Numbered from the stretch's first letter, positions 1 to 12,800 are shown. The stretch is DNA of 64,000 nucleotides from Plasmopara viticola (GCA_001695595.3 MBPM02000010.1:1426001-1490000); one strand, 5' to 3'. Notes: a model not told the origin generated them from the letters alone. Program-made: numbers and translations.

Positions 1-567
1 ACCCTCAACGGACGCCATGTTGACAGTGTCGATCACGGCTCGGTAATTTTCATCAAATGTGTCGTAATAGGGCGAGACAAAGCGCTTGTTAGCTTCATCC
101 CACTGTGGCATATCCCCTTGCACACGCGCGCCCAACCGCGTCACCTTTTTAAAAGACACCTCTTCACTTGAGTCTTTGCTACCATCGGCACTATCATCGA
201 TTTCCATTTGAGTGATTTGGGTCGTTGAATCGTCGTAGTTCAGAGTGGCAGTAGGTGTAGGATCAAAGCTTGCACTCAACTCGGTTTGTTGAATCGCCGG
301 ATTGCCATTGTCTTCTGATGGATCCATTTCGGTCTGCTCGATGGGACTTGAATGTTGAACAGCAGAACTTCCGCTATCGGAGGTGAAACAAGGGTCATCT
401 TCTCCAGCGTTATTGCCCAAGAATGTGGCCAAACTCTTAAAGTTGTAGCTGTCTTTTGTGTGCGTTTGGGTCGATCGAGAGATGCAGAGCGCGCGTCTAA
501 CTTCTATAGAGGTTGTAGAGGAGGCAAGCACTGCGCCAATGGCCAGACTCAATGAGAAAGCTGTCAT
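1..567 (-). CDS. Putative secreted protein, 5' part only (runs off the window)
   Basis: An open frame of 189 codons starts at the ATG at 567-565 and is still open at base 1, so only the N-terminus is visible. The frame upstream of this ATG meets a TAA with no other ATG, which fixes the start. The first ~16 residues (MTAFSLSLAIGAVLA) look like a signal peptide with a short n-region, a hydrophobic core and an AxA-like cleavage site. Residues ~50-130 are acidic and rich in Ser, Thr, Asp and Gln, probably disordered. A more ordered part follows, ending YYDTFDENYRAVIDTVNMAS. I do not recognise the family with confidence. Oomycete secreted elicitors of the transglutaminase type are one possibility, but this rests on general resemblance only. 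Codon use is even and there are no stops, unlike the neighbouring relics. Confidence 0.7.
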   Translation of the reverse strand, partial: MTAFSLSLAIGAVLASSTTSIEVRRALCISRSTQTHTKDSYNFKSLATFLGNNAGEDDPCFTSDSGSSAVQHSSPIEQTEMDPSEDNGNPAIQQTELSASFDPTPTATLNYDDSTTQITQMEIDDSADGSKDSSEEVSFKKVTRLGARVQGDMPQWDEANKRFVSPYYDTFDENYRAVIDTVNMASVEG

Positions 568-1172
568 TGACCAAGAATCAGAGCGCAAGATTGAAAGTAA
601 AAACAGTGGAGCGCGAAGGCCATCTGTCTTATACGATGTGCACTCCCTTTAAAGGGTATGTGAGCTGCAGATACAATTGCCAAATGCTAATATAAGTAGT
701 CTACATCTGCAGTTTAATTTGCGTAAGTAATAATTGTACTAAACATTACATTTTAAATAGCCTGAGGCTATCGAGCTTGTAATGTTATCGTGCCTCATCT
801 TATGTACTCTTAAATGATGCATTTGTATTCGCCCCCTACCCCGTTCCGTAGGTACGCGTTACACATGGTGTCCGGTTAACTATAATGTAAAGTCGTTCCA
901 TTATATTGCCAACTCAGAGGATAGTTTGCACTTGAGATCGGTCTCGGCATATGTCCTGGCGGAAATGCTGCGCCTACTTGGAAAAAATGCAAACCCTGGA
1001 TAAAATTTAGAAGGGGTTGCAGTCAATTAAGCGGGTTTGCGGTGGTTTTAAATGCCTGAATGGCATCCCGCTACATCGGGTGTGGAGACGGTCATGTCGG
1101 GAATGCATACCAGCCGCAATTTTTATAGATCTGGGCTTCTCAGCTTATGAGGACGTCTGAGTGCTCGATGCC
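568..1172. other. Intergenic, no gene seen
   Basis: This is the 5' flank of the secreted-protein gene and the 3' flank of the adjacent pseudogene. I see only short frames with stops and no recognisable repeat or RNA gene. Confidence 0.5.
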
Positions 1173-3083
1173 CTATCTCGGCACTAGAAGTCTTTGAAAA
1201 TAAATTACATTAGTCGCTACCAACGACTTCGAAATGTTGTACATGCAGCAACGCTTGATATTGTTGCAGAGAGCAGGGTTAAGGCTCGATAGCTGTACAG
1301 TGTTATGAAAAGAATTAGCAGCAGGGTGCACATGATAATTTGCCTTTTCGATGTTCGGGTGAAAACTGATGGAAAATATATGACTCGTACGTGAAAGTTT
1401 CTCCTCAAATTTTGACACCATTTCTAAGTCGTCAGAATTAGCCGAAGTCCTGTCGATTATTTGTCCACCAGCATTGCACCCGATTGCAGGCATTCTGAGT
1501 TCCGAGACCAAATTAGCTCACAGAATTTCCCGTCGAAAAAATGCATAACCTTCTCGCGAAAAATATAAGTTGTGAAATAGGTAAATGCATCCCAAAGAAA
1601 CGCTTTATCGTCAAAGGTCTCATTTTGCAATAACCGATAAACGTCAATATATCCTACGCGGTGTTGTGTATATGCCGCAACACAACCGAAAGAATCTTGG
1701 TCGCACACAAATTTTTCAAGCGCTCTATGAGAATGGTACATACAGTTGAGCAACTTTCTGTCGTGACGGCTGTTGATGAGCAAGCAACTCTGTAATCACT
1801 TCAATCGAGACTGCTACACATCATTTGTTCAAAAGTCTTGTCATTTGAACATTTATGTGCTGCAAACGCTAGCAACGAGCCAAAATCACCAAGAACTTTA
1901 CATCAGCACCGTAGTCTCCAACGACATGTTCCATCTATAAATACGAAACATAAAATTTGCTACTTTTGCTAGAAAAATCCACTCCCCACCACCACGATCC
2001 ATCAGTTGTTTTCGAGGTGCTTCTGCACTTCTTCAATTAATCTAACAATCGGAACAATGCCCTCGGATGTCTCTGTCGTGTAAATTTTCAACTTAACCAT
2101 AAAGCAACAACATGATAAGAGATAGTACAAGAAAATTTTGAGCGCTAGAAAAACGAGTATCATTTACAACAAAAGAGCAAGCGAGCGAGATGTATCCCTC
2201 TTTCGTAGAAATTCACCACATCGCACGGCTTGTGAGGCTTAACAATCCGAGTTGTACGTGCCGTTGATGGGGAAAGGATAGCTTAAATGATGTGGTTGTC
2301 CATCGCAGGAACGTCGACATCTTCTGTATCCAGCACTTCGTAGACATTAAATAAATAGCGCATTTAATGCGCTAGGCTCTCTGCAAGTGACTCAGAGCTG
2401 GACAGATGAGGCGGGAGTATTGTCGTCGATTCATTATCAAAGCCCTAAAGACATTGAAAGGACCTAGCTAATTTAATTTATATTAGGTTCAGGTGCACAC
2501 CTGACTGGGCGGTAGCTGCTTTGAGCATCTTCAAGACCTCGTGCGATTTTAAGCTGATCTTACAACAACTTTCGCAGTTCGTGGTTTTCACGCTCAGCCC
2601 GCATGCGATCCCTCAGCTGACGGCCCGCCGTGAATGTCCAAATGTATGGCATGAAGTTTTTTTATGAGGCTGCGTCTTCATTCGCCCAACGCGACCTGGA
2701 GAGTCCGAGCTGCAGATAGCGAAGCTTCTTGTCAAGTTTCTTGACTTTTTCGCGTAAAAATTTCAGCTCGACAATTTCCCGGTGAATGCGTCTTTTTTTG
2801 TGGGTGAAACGGCGAATGCGTCTTTTTTTGTGGGTGAAACGGCGGGCTGCGTTGTTGTTATAAACTGCGTTGATTTCGGGATCAGTGCCATTGTAAACTT
2901 GCGCGGCCATCGAGGAGGCTCGGACTTGGCATCGAGTGCCAGCTCTAAGTCTATAGTCCCATCAACAGATACAAACGACTCAGTGGAATTATCAGGGTTG
3001 GGGTGGATATTTTCGAGCTCTTGTCAGTTAATAAGCCCGAGCACATCGTCGACAGAAAGCCGTGAAATAGATGAGATGCTCAT
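1173..3083 (-). pseudogene. Decayed bZIP/START-like ('M96 mating-specific'-type) gene
   Basis: Pieces of one family appear in order on the minus strand, in shifting frames. The N-terminus starts at ATG 3083 (MSISSISRLSVDDVLGLIN), then a TGA at 3026-3024; the same frame continues with an acidic stretch. A basic region and zipper-like helix lie at 2910-2662 (RREIVELKFLREKVKKL-like), in a different frame and interrupted by a 30-bp duplication. The second coiled coil (QLRDRMRAERENHELRKLL, then DQLKIARGLED) lies around 2650-2490, with a TAA at 2562-2560 in its middle. START-like C-terminal pieces occupy 1783-1457 (KAFLWDAFTYFTTYIF) and 1511-1173 in another frame. The order and helix motifs match the intact gene at 17611-19363. 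The many stops and frameshifts make it a pseudogene. The assignment of the C-terminal pieces is weaker than that of the helices. Confidence 0.7.
2785..2844. repeat. Perfect 30-bp tandem duplication inside the pseudogene's basic region
   Basis: The unit aatgcgtctttttttgtggg plus ten more bases is repeated twice, exactly, at 2785-2814 and 2815-2844. In the minus-strand frame it doubles the peptide FTHKKRRIRR. The two units are identical, so the duplication is recent or is kept identical by conversion. Confidence 0.9.
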
Positions 3084-3410
3084 GCGACCTGCTACGTCTT
3101 TGAAAATGAAAATGAAAAATGTGCTTTAGGCTTAATGTGCCATACACCAGAGAATCGACAAGCATCAATGCGAATGCGCCAGAACAAGGCAAATCAACCG
3201 CACAACAGAAAACTCGGCTTTGAGGGCTGACTGCGCCCACCTTACTGCACTACTGTATTGTAGACTTTATTATAGCCGGAACATTACAGAATGCCGACTT
3301 TTCATATGGAAATGTTGACTCCCAATTGTACCCGTATGTGAATAAATGGATGCCGTCTCTGAGTGCAAATTTAGTCGCCTGTCATATACTTAATGCACAT
3401 AAATATCATT
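3084..3410. other. Spacer between the pseudogene and the MULE
   Basis: This is the 5' flank of the dead bZIP/START gene. It contains no recognisable gene and only short overlapping frames without family resemblance. Confidence 0.4.
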
Positions 3411-3462
3411 TTAAGAGAATTGATACCTGGCCACCCCCTTTTGGCTAATCGGCCACCCCCCC
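3411..3462. repeat. MULE left terminal inverted repeat
   Basis: It pairs with 6134-6185, differing at three of 52 positions. It contains two direct copies of ggccaccccc separated by the tttggctaa box, followed by a C/T homopolymer stretch. Confidence 0.85.
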
Positions 3463-3810
3463 CCTTTTTTTTCTGGACCCCGAGATGAATTTTGCGAGTG
3501 AGAAATGAGTAGCGCATGCAAGCTATGATTTTTGTGAGACAAACCCATACATTTTGCGTTGCAAACATGTGCTGATGGTTTCTTCTGTACGGTACATCGT
3601 TCAAAACACCCAAACTTGACGTTGACATTGACGTTGCCGTCAATAAACGTCCCCTCCACCATTGTAAATCACACATCCAAGGCGCGTGGTTTACTAACAA
3701 CCACCACATGTTCAATGCGCAAGCAATGTTTTATTCAAAAGCGCGGAGGGACCTTGACGCAACCTTGCTATCTAGCTTATGGGAGCGTTGCGGTATTTGG
3801 ACGTCAATAT

Positions 3811-5987
3811 CTAACCATGCAGCTCTTGCCATTCTTCGTATTCGAGCGACTGGATCTCTCCTTCCGTCAGCGCAGACCATGCCTGCTGCGAAGCGTCAAC
3901 CTCTGCTTGCATTGGCAGCGGTAGCGGCAGCGGCATCGTCTGCGATGACGGTGGAAGAGCTACCTGGAATGCTGCTGTCCTCTGCGGCGTAGCTGCAGCA
4001 GGTGGATCAGTGCACGTACGCGAGTTGTGTCCTTGTTCTCGGCATCTACCGCAACGCCTTCCACGTGACGGATCTTCTCCGAAGGCATTCTCCATGTGCT
4101 CAAATGCCGACAGATCGCGCTGGGTGTTGTAGGCATTGCGGTTGTTGCGGTTGCGGCGATTAAGGGCGCCAGCGGGTCTTCCACGTCCGCGAATTATTGC
4201 GGGGTCAAGGATCTGTTCAATTGGCATTGCTGCAAGATGATTCAACAGTACTCGCTTGCGGTGATCGCTTGACTCTCCCAGCTCTTCTATTATCCTTTTC
4301 AACCCGGCCGCAACCTGCTCATTTAACGTCAATGGTGTTTATGCTGCTGCTGTTTTTGGTGGTTGGTGCAACCACCAATGCCGATCAAAGTCATCAAGGG
4401 TCAAAGGTCGTTCCAGTTAAAAAGTTGATGCCGGCAAGAATGGCCCATCGACGTCGCAAAGATGCCTTGACAGGCACGACCGATGGCATCAGCATTGGCG
4501 TTTGGTGGTATTGGCGGTGCCCTGTAATTTGGGGATGCCGTATATCGTCGTTTGTATTGATTGTAAGTTGACCGCAAACCAGCAACCGATATTTTTCCCA
4601 TAACATCCCCAAACTTGCGCCCAAATCGCATCTCAGATACAACTCGATCGGCACGATGTTGCTGCCGAATTGTTGCTAGCTGTCCATGGCATACAAGCTG
4701 CACGAGATCATCCACTGTCAGAAGATCCGCAGTTGATCCACCGAGCCATTTCTCCACCGATGCATGTTGCGACTCAACGCGAGATTTGGTTTATGTCCGA
4801 GGTGCCGAATGCCTCTCAAGTAGCAGGAGACAAAGGATTCCTTTCAAGGATTTAGCCAGGTATCTTCCGCGTACTGCAATACAGCAATTGGATATTTTTT
4901 CCTGCATGATATCAAGCTGGTTGTTGTAGGCATCCACACCTGATCTGCTGACAAGGTGGTTCCAGTCCTTCGTCCAAACTTCGTACGCCTCAATGTCTAC
5001 GAAATGTCTCCTGCAATTGGCCTTGATATTCTTGTTTATGTGCCATCTACAAAGAAGTAGATGGCAAGCAGGATATACGACGATGAGCGCATTGGTCAAC
5101 GCAAGCTCTCGGTCGGTAACAAATACAATGTCGTTGTCAGCTCCACCAACGATACCGTAGTCCGTGAAAATGGTGTTGATGTGCCTTATCGTCCACATGT
5201 AGTCCTCTTCTTTCTCTTGGCGCATGAAACAATAGGCAAACGTAAAAGTTTGACTGGTAGACGTGACTCTGACGAGGTGCACCATCGGCATGTTGAACTT
5301 GTTGTTCTTAATTGTGGCGTCAATTAACCAGACTCTCCCTGCAGTATACTTCTCGCATGTCTCCCTTGCCGATGGTGCCACGATAAGCAGGTGAGCGAGG
5401 CGATTCTGACTGTCCAGCTGCATGAAGTATGTGGTCGATGGCGCCAAATTATCGAGCAGGGCATTTAGCGGTGTACGGCCTGCATAGAATTTATTCCTCG
5501 CGTTCTGTTTGATAATATAGATGTCGCGGGTTGTAATTGCGAACTCCATGTCTGCCGCAATGCGTAGCGCCTTGGTACCATTCTCAGCTGAGCTAGAACC
5601 CTGCTGTGCTGTTCTTTAGTGAGATTGCGGCCAGCAGGGTGCACTGACACGTCCTCAAAAGGCTCATGGTTATGGTCGGCATTCTTGACCTCCAAGACCC
5701 ACTGAGCATTGTCCCTATCCTTGCGAGTTGCGCCAAGCGCGAAAAGGCAGCCTGTGCGCCTGCTGAGTCTGATACGCTGCATAGCAGCAGCGGCAGCGGG
5801 AGTTGCATTAGGCAACCTTGCGCATAATCACAAGAGCATGACTTTTTTCAGCACTTTCTTCTTCGTGTACTTGTTCCATCTCACCGTCAAGATAAACCCC
5901 TCTTGTAGCAGTGCCTCAGTCACCACTTTGCGTGCCTTTTCCTGGGAGGAAAATACACGCTCGGCAAGACTTTTTAAGGCTGTCCAT
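3811..5987 (-). pseudogene. Broken MULE/FAR1-family transposase
   Basis: Read from ATG 5987 the frame gives about 725 residues once lesions are ignored. N-terminal FAR1-like domain: FSSQEKARKVVTEALLQEGF, then the zinc-site pattern with TGCLFALGATRKD, WVLEVKNADHNHEP. Central DDE transposase: VWLIDATIKNN (first Asp), VFVTDRELAL (second Asp), then the CRWHINKNI motif typical of MULEs. The C-terminal half has VESQHASVEKWL and a CCHC zinc knuckle, CGRCREQGHNSRTC (CX2CX4HX4C). Visible lesions: a one-base insertion in an A-run near 5972, TGA at 5830-5828, a frameshift near 5585, TAA at 4793-4791, a frameshift near 4398, and TAA at 4341-4339. Between lesions the reading is clean and conserved, so decay is moderate in age. 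Confidence 0.9.
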
Positions 5988-6133
5988 GGTGATGCAAGGC
6001 GTCAAAGAATACGGCAAAGATGAGTGTGTTCGCGGGTTGTCGCGAGAAGAAGTAGTTTTTGGGGGTAAGTTACATATGAGATTGATGTCCAATTAGAAGG
6101 CCTTACAGCCAATCAATTTAGTTCATATTATGG

Positions 6134-6185
6134 AGGGGGGTGGCCGGTTAGCCAAATGGGGGTGGCCAGGTATCAATTCCCTTAA
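6134..6185. repeat. MULE right terminal inverted repeat
   Basis: Its reverse complement matches 3411-3462 at 49 of 52 positions, including the double ggccaccccc box. Confidence 0.85.
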
Positions 6186-6785
6186 TTAATTTTTGAATTG
6201 GTCTTTTTTCTCGTTTGCAATTACTCAGGATCGTAAACATTTTAAACCCGGAAAATCATGTATTTCCTACACGCCTCCTTGCAAGGTGCACCGTGACCTT
6301 GTCACAAATGGTAGCACTCGCAGTCAATCTACGCATACGTGGGCAGATTGTCTGCCGAATTTTTTCTAGAATTTTTGGTATGGATCGAACCACCTCCCTC
6401 ACACGTAGTTTGCGTTGCTTATGAAAACGCTGGTTTTAATGGAATTTAGAGAGCGGCTGCATTATAGCGAGCACTTTTCCGAAAAACACTTTTAACCATA
6501 GTGTTTCGCGTCGTAGGAACAAATAGAGATGTAAATTAGAGCAGCATTTTCCCGGCAAACTTTGATCTCAGTTAGCGCTCATGTATTTTTTGCCTGCAAG
6601 CAAGTAGGCGCTAGCTTTAAGATATATTTATACACCAAAATTTTTAACGACCTTCAATACCGGGACCCCAAGTCAAGCTGACTGTGTTGATGATTAGATC
6701 AACATTGACTTTCTTTTTAGGTACGATGAAAGTGACGATATAAATCGCTTTTCATACGACGTACAGCCACAAACATGCTCCATCC
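6186..6785. other. Gene-free spacer
   Basis: A/T-rich sequence downstream of the MULE. I see no recognisable gene, repeat or RNA. Confidence 0.4.
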
Positions 6786-6849
6786 ACGAGTAGTAGGTTA
6801 CAAGACTCTGTGCGGATCAAAAACGATGCAAATGAACTCAACAACTGCC

Positions 6850-7075
6850 AAGAAACATCCACTACTTTGACTGCGGCAATCAAGGGCACATGATTCCAAA
6901 GTGGGCTGACGGAGTGGACCTTTTCTCGCTCATAAAAGTTAAATTATTGTTGGTAGAAGTCGCGCCTTCAAAAGCACGAACATATCAGCAACTAGTAGGC
7001 GCACTGAAACAAGCTAGCCTCGATACCGTTAACTTTGGAAAGCCAAAGATAGAGTCGAGGCTGTTGGACTTTTAA
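6850..7075 (+). pseudogene. Possible retrotransposon gag zinc-knuckle relic
   Basis: One open frame reads YFDCGNQGHMIPKW and runs to a TAA at ~7073. This fits the CX2CX4HX4C gag knuckle with the first Cys replaced by Tyr and the last by Trp, so only Cys-2 and His remain. The following ~50 residues (KARTYQQLVGALKQ) resemble nothing I can name. The call rests on the knuckle spacing alone. Confidence 0.25.
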
Positions 7076-7080
7076 AAGTC

Positions 7081-9060
7081 CGTCAAACTTGCAGGATCTG
7101 TAACAGATCCAAGTTAGTTCAGTGCTATGTGGTCGAAACTTAGAAATTCTCGGCGTATCGGAACATTATGTGCCTCCAAAGCAAATTGTACTTCCGATCT
7201 TTAGAACGACTTGAGCAGGATCGATCGGATCCATGCCTAAAGCATAGCGCCAATTCGCTCATAAAGATGCAGCTGCTATCGCTTTATTGTACGGACCCAC
7301 TCGACTTTGTCTCCTCTTTCTGCGAGTAATTAGCGCCTTGGAAACCCTGTTTGTATTTTTGAGGGATTCGTTCGTCAATGGATCTATGATATGGGCCAAT
7401 AGTCCGACCTCCGCAAAAGCGCCTCACAAAATAGTGTGTCCCGGTAAATGCTCGTAACGCTGATATCAATCGTTTCAGAACGTTTGATTACCTTTGAAGC
7501 ATTGCTTATTACACTAAATGCCGTGACCAGTACATCAAATTTATCTGATAGTAATTTCGATACACTGTACGAAGTGCACCTGTAGTTTTTGTTAAGCAAC
7601 ACGAAATCCCTCGAAACGGGTGCTTATGCAGGAGCTGATGTGTTTTTCAGCTTACGATTGGCGTACTAGTCGCCATTTTCCAATCGGTATTCGAGCACAA
7701 AAAGTCGATAACAAGTGCGGAAATTTGTCTTCCGCTTCCGCCATTCATTGCCTATTCAGTGAAGAAGGCATTATTGAGTTCACTTTAATACTCTGGCAGT
7801 GCCAACCTTGCGGAGACAAAAAGCTTTATGCTTGTCACGAGATTAAATTCGAGCTATTATTTTAACGGGACAGCCGTAGCTATCTGTTAACGAAAGTATA
7901 AACTCAGGTATATGATCTTCGCTTGTTACATATAGCTATCAGTTGTCGCAAATCGCTTCCCTGTTCGACTTCAAAAGCTAGGACTCAACGTGACCCTTAT
8001 ATATAAAAGTTAATTGACGATTTGAAACAATCTGAATTAATTCTGAGAGTAAATATTCAAGAGTTACTATGTAGTATAGTATCCTTTGATCATTCGGCAG
8101 TCGGGGGCCTCACGCCAATTTTTTTCTAGTGAAGTGCCGATTTGTTAAGCCCCAAAGGTTGACTAGTCTGCATTTTTTGTTCGTAATCATGCACTCAAAC
8201 ACCGTCACCCTCTGGCTTCCGCTTGCGCTTTTTAATTGAAAACTCAATTGCGTTTGTGGTGGGTGAGCCGCTGATGCACCGAGAAGTAGTCGATAGACCG
8301 TGTACTGCTATTCTTTTAGATCTTCAGTACTATGTACTGCCTCCTTATCGATTTTTTTAAGATCACATGACTTGTGTTACACAGTCTTGAAAAGCTACTA
8401 AGTAGTGTTACACACGCTTGTTTCGTGTGTTCCGTTAAACTCATTAAATCGGGACTTTGGACTCCTTGAGTCCATAAAAGTCCTTTTTTTCAAAGAGGAC
8501 CTTTGGATGGTACCCATCATACGCTACGCTCACACTCACAAGACTGTGCGATGTACAATGCGGTCTTCGAGTTCTCTGAGCGTTTACTCCACGTGCTCTC
8601 AATGAGTGTTTATGATGCCTGTTGAGCCAAAACGTTTGTACAAACGTGCAAGTAGCTGTACTTTATGTTTCCTCTTTGAAAAATTGTAAGCTAAATTGAT
8701 GTGCGAATGAATCCGTTTCTATTGGTACGAGTTTGCGCGACTAAAAGCTCGTCATCGGCTTTCGGCAGATCCTCAATCTACACCCTTTTTCGTACAACAT
8801 TACACTCTTTTAAAAATCACTTATGCAATGGTAGCAGATACCTTGAAATTATATATTGTTGTGACTTCAGGATTTCCAACACTAGAGACGAGACGCTTAG
8901 ATTTGTCCAAGGCGCTGATTACCGTGATACAAAGTGACTAATATGGCGGTACAGTCTTACCGAAATTGTCTCAAGAGCTGAGACTTTCTACTTGGTCTGA
9001 CCCTGGCGACGACCTCGCGCGAGAATGCATAGCGGTCCTTTTGTGCAAAGAAGGAAGAGA
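7081..9060. other. Gene-free stretch
   Basis: Only short frames of up to 81 codons occur on both strands, with no family motif. It is probably old transposon debris. Confidence 0.4.
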
Positions 9061-9069
9061 AGGACCCTG

Positions 9070-9830
9070 TCCTAGCATGATGCGGCGCAATGACTGCTTT
9101 TTGCTATGACTCTGCCCGTGAATGACGTCTGGCGGACACAATTCAGGAGCTGGTGAAATGTAATGTCAAAGACCTTGACTGTCTTTGGCAAGACATGCAC
9201 TTGGTGCGGTAGCTTTGAAATCTCCTGGTCCTGTTAGACCGTTTCGAAGCCTCAACTGCGTGGTTGCATATCTCAACGAGCAAGTCGCTTGACTCGTGCC
9301 CCTCCGACAGAGGTTTTGAAACTCGTGCCATTCGACATTTTTTATCGGTGGCTGTGCCTGCATATGACCTGGCGCCAATCTTCTCGCGTCCACCAGGAAT
9401 AGGCCATAGGACGGTTTTAATAGGCTCGCTTGAACAATGGGTGCGTTTGTATCCTTATTGGCTTATCAATCGCATATACTAAGCCTTTTTCTGGTTGTGA
9501 CCTTGAACATATGAGCCTAAGATACAGCACCAACTAGGATCGTATTCTACACTCAACAACGCTAAATCTTCAATGTGAGAAAAAATAAGTGATTAGATTA
9601 TATTGGTTAAAACACCTCTTTAATTATCTTGGGTTTCAATCATATGCCTCGAATGTGTCTTGAAGACAAGAAGTCTCTAAGACTTAGTATCTTCAACTTT
9701 CTTACGCATTGCATGAGAGCTGATATTCGCAAGCCGCTTATTAATTCCGTTCTCGCTACGCCGATAGTCACGATGTGGTAGCGTTAGCGAAGCGCCAGGG
9801 CTCACTAAGCATAATAGCAGTCATTGTATG
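9070..9830. repeat. Diverged repeat, copy 1 (partner at 30.85-31.43 kb)
   Basis: Collinear short matches to 30850-31430 include gactgtctttggcaagacat, a tgcgtggttgcat box, ctgtgcctgcatatg, a ttctggttgtgacctt box, and the end box cacgatgtggta. The order is the same in both places. The content suggests a decayed LTR-retrotransposon end, but no coding motif confirms this. Confidence 0.5.
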
Positions 9831-12800
9831 CCTGTGATACCCCCTGCGCTTAGAGGGAAAAGTCACAGCGTAATACTTCAATCTGTTCCTACTCTCTATT
9901 CTCTGTTAGTATTTTGGCGATCAATTGTCTTGAGATCTCTTGAGGTTTTATTAGCTGTGTCACTAGACGTTTACACGTCGCAGGTACGTTGAAGAGCTCT
10001 TGAAGCGTAACAAACTCTTTTAATACATACTGCTTGGAGTGTAGACCGTGGTCTATCGTATATTACGCTTTCTCATGAAGAATAGGCAATCAATGCTTAA
10101 TGCACTGTACATCTTACACACTGGCATGTTGCTTCGCAGCCTTAACGGGGTCAGTTTTTGTGGTGGAATGGTTGCCGCGTTAGCTTATTGTAATCGTTAA
10201 ATTTTCTATTTGACTTTCTGACGCATAAAGTCGGTGTAGAGTGAGACTACTTACTCTATCAAGCTTTTTTTGCCGTGTAAATCGGATGGAAGTTTCAAGA
10301 ACGTCACGCTTCATCTTTAGTATATACACTGCCATAACACCCTGAACCGAGTCAATTGCATGTGCACATCTATGTAACACCAATTGCGTGTGCCGTGAGA
10401 CCATTTCTTGCTGCTTTTTGTATCAGAGGATAATTCAGACCCGATAAAGTCTTCAAAAATCAATATTTACTCCGCGCACAAAATATCGTGTAAGTGTCTT
10501 TTTAGCGTCTTCGTCAAATAGTGATGAGAAAATGGTTTCTTCTTCAAGTCAAGTGAGCGCAATCTCAGCAATGTTACAGACTAAACAAGCAGAACATTCA
10601 CTCACGTGATAGATTGAAGCCTCATCTTGTCTTTTACCAAGTTGAAATCTGGACATGAGGCCGAATGCAATTGACAATTTCTGACATGCCTATCTTAGAC
10701 TTATTTGTCCAAATCAATGCGCTCTGCACTCCTCAATGAACACCAATTTTTTTTAATGTCTTCTTCTTTACGAGATCGACTGTCTCGAAGAAACTACGCA
10801 GCCGTAATTGCTTTGGTATTTTTGTGCATTGACACACCGACGTGTTCACCAGAAAAATCTACTCGTTTCGGCCCTTGCTCACCGCACTTGAAAAAGCCAG
10901 CGCCATCAATATTGCCCTTGACAAGTTGGTCATACAGCAACCACTGCTTACGACGTGGGCTACGGGTCACTCTACGTGCATCTTCGATGTCATAAATAGC
11001 ATGATATGGTGAAAGCGCTGTTCTTGCTTAGTAAATAGAATGCCACTCTACGTGCATTGAAAGGGTCCTTCTTTGCTGCCTTGGCTAAAAGCCGAGCTTG
11101 CCGCTATCGATTCGGAGCAAATACTGTCTCTTACGAGTACTGGTCAAAATTTAATGTGCCAATTGAAATGCAAAGACAGGGTCTCCTTGATGCTGTCCTA
11201 TTTTGAAACACTTACCCATTGCAAAGAGTGTTGTCTTACGAGAACCATTCATTGTTCTTCTCGCGCAGTGATAGATCCTTGCCTATACTGCTTTGGAATA
11301 GTTGTCGTTATGCCATCACCAGCTTGCAGCGCATGATATTTCCTGCAAGTATCGCTTAGCACACTACGCGTCGATTTATGTTCTGGACCCTTATTCTATC
11401 AGTGTTCATTTTTTAAATTTCAATGTCGTACACGCTGATCGACTCGACACCCTTAACCGTTTATTTTTGTGAATAAGCTGAGAGCAAAGGGGGTGGCATC
11501 AACTTTTGAAGTTTGATTTCTAGTCAAGCCAGAATGAGATTATACGTCAAACGTTTGGTCGAACACCGTACAGCACTCGAAGCTTTCATAGTCGAGGAGC
11601 TTTTCACTCATTTTGGTTGGGATTCTAAGTACAAATACCCACATTCCTCGTAACCAGTGTTAGTTGCTAGCTGGCAGCTGGTAGCGCTAATGCTTGGCTG
11701 GCTTGTTCTGACAATAAAGCGTCGAACTAAACCTTCAACATTTCAAGGTCAGAAAAAACGACAACGCTACACTATAAACCTTCACGGTTGCTTTAGCCAG
11801 GCTGGCGAGAATATTATACTTAGAGCTGAACCGGCACCTCCACACCTAATGTCTGCTCCCGCTTTCAGGGTTTCAGACGACTGGCTGGCTGTAGAACTTC
11901 AGTTAGTAAAATGTTGGCACGCTTGGCGAGGCGATACCGCTATTCTAAGTCACATATATTGCAGACAAAACATTGCAAATTGTCCGTTCGCTGTGTAGTA
12001 ATTCGAAGGCATACCTCATCATCCGCGAAGCTAGATCAAGGATTGTTTATTAGATTATGAAATCCCCGTACCCGTTCTGCCTGAATGTGATCTTCGGTAT
12101 CCATTGACACTTTTATGGCCCCTTTAAAAGAGGTAGGGTGTACATGGAGTGCCCACGTCCAAGTTACGCCCGTGTGCAGTCTCGCAAAAAAGAGGGTGAC
12201 GCTCTGAAAAGTGGCTGCCGAACATTCCAGTCAGCAAAATCCTTAACGCCTGAGCAAATTCTTTTCATCCTGGTGGATTGCAAGGTAACGTGATCGCATA
12301 CAGTTGTTGGGTGGCGAAAAGCCTTCCGTTATCTGAAGCTTCAGCTCATCACAGGTATGGCACCACGTATTGACCAAGAATTGCACGTGAGCGCCTATTT
12401 GCGTGCTCCTACACCGAGCTTCGCGATGGCTGTCCACAACATTGCGGACATCATGGCCATGCCGACTTTTCAGCTCTCATCTTTCCTTGCTTGGTAATTG
12501 TAGTCTCACCGTAAGCAACTTTGGCTTGAACGGACCGTAACTTTGACCGACAGTGCCATTGACGTAGTAACATATGTTCAAGATAATACAATAGAGCAAT
12601 TTCATACCTGAAAAATATCTACAAGCACGCTGTAACTGCGTCGGGTCCCTGTAAACCAATTATTGCTCTCCTATCAAGTCAGGTAGGGATGTCAGCTTAT
12701 TGCGGATGTCTTGTGTCCCCAAGCCAGATGATCATAATCCTCTGCCGCATTAGATTTCTTTAAATGACTGAGGTATAAAATGGTGTCAGGGGCACCAAAG

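Larger units (their letters stand above)
3411..6185 (-). mobile_element. Mutator-like DNA transposon (MULE), non-autonomous by decay
   Basis: The element of 2775 bp is bounded by 52-bp terminal inverted repeats with three mismatches, and it encodes a broken FAR1/MULE transposase on the minus strand. Flanking bases are A/T rich (ttaa on both sides). I could not define a clean 8-11 bp target-site duplication, so the outermost few bases of each end are uncertain. The well-kept ends against a broken coding frame suggest it could still be moved by a transposase supplied from elsewhere (inference). Confidence 0.85.

Noticed and set aside
4197..4571. Plus-strand 124-codon frame
   Set aside because: Shadow of the MULE transposase on the minus strand.
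10795..11030. Open minus frame SPYHAIYDIEDARRVTRS, considered as copia integrase
   Set aside because: The resemblance covers only a few residues and no integrase motifs accompany it.
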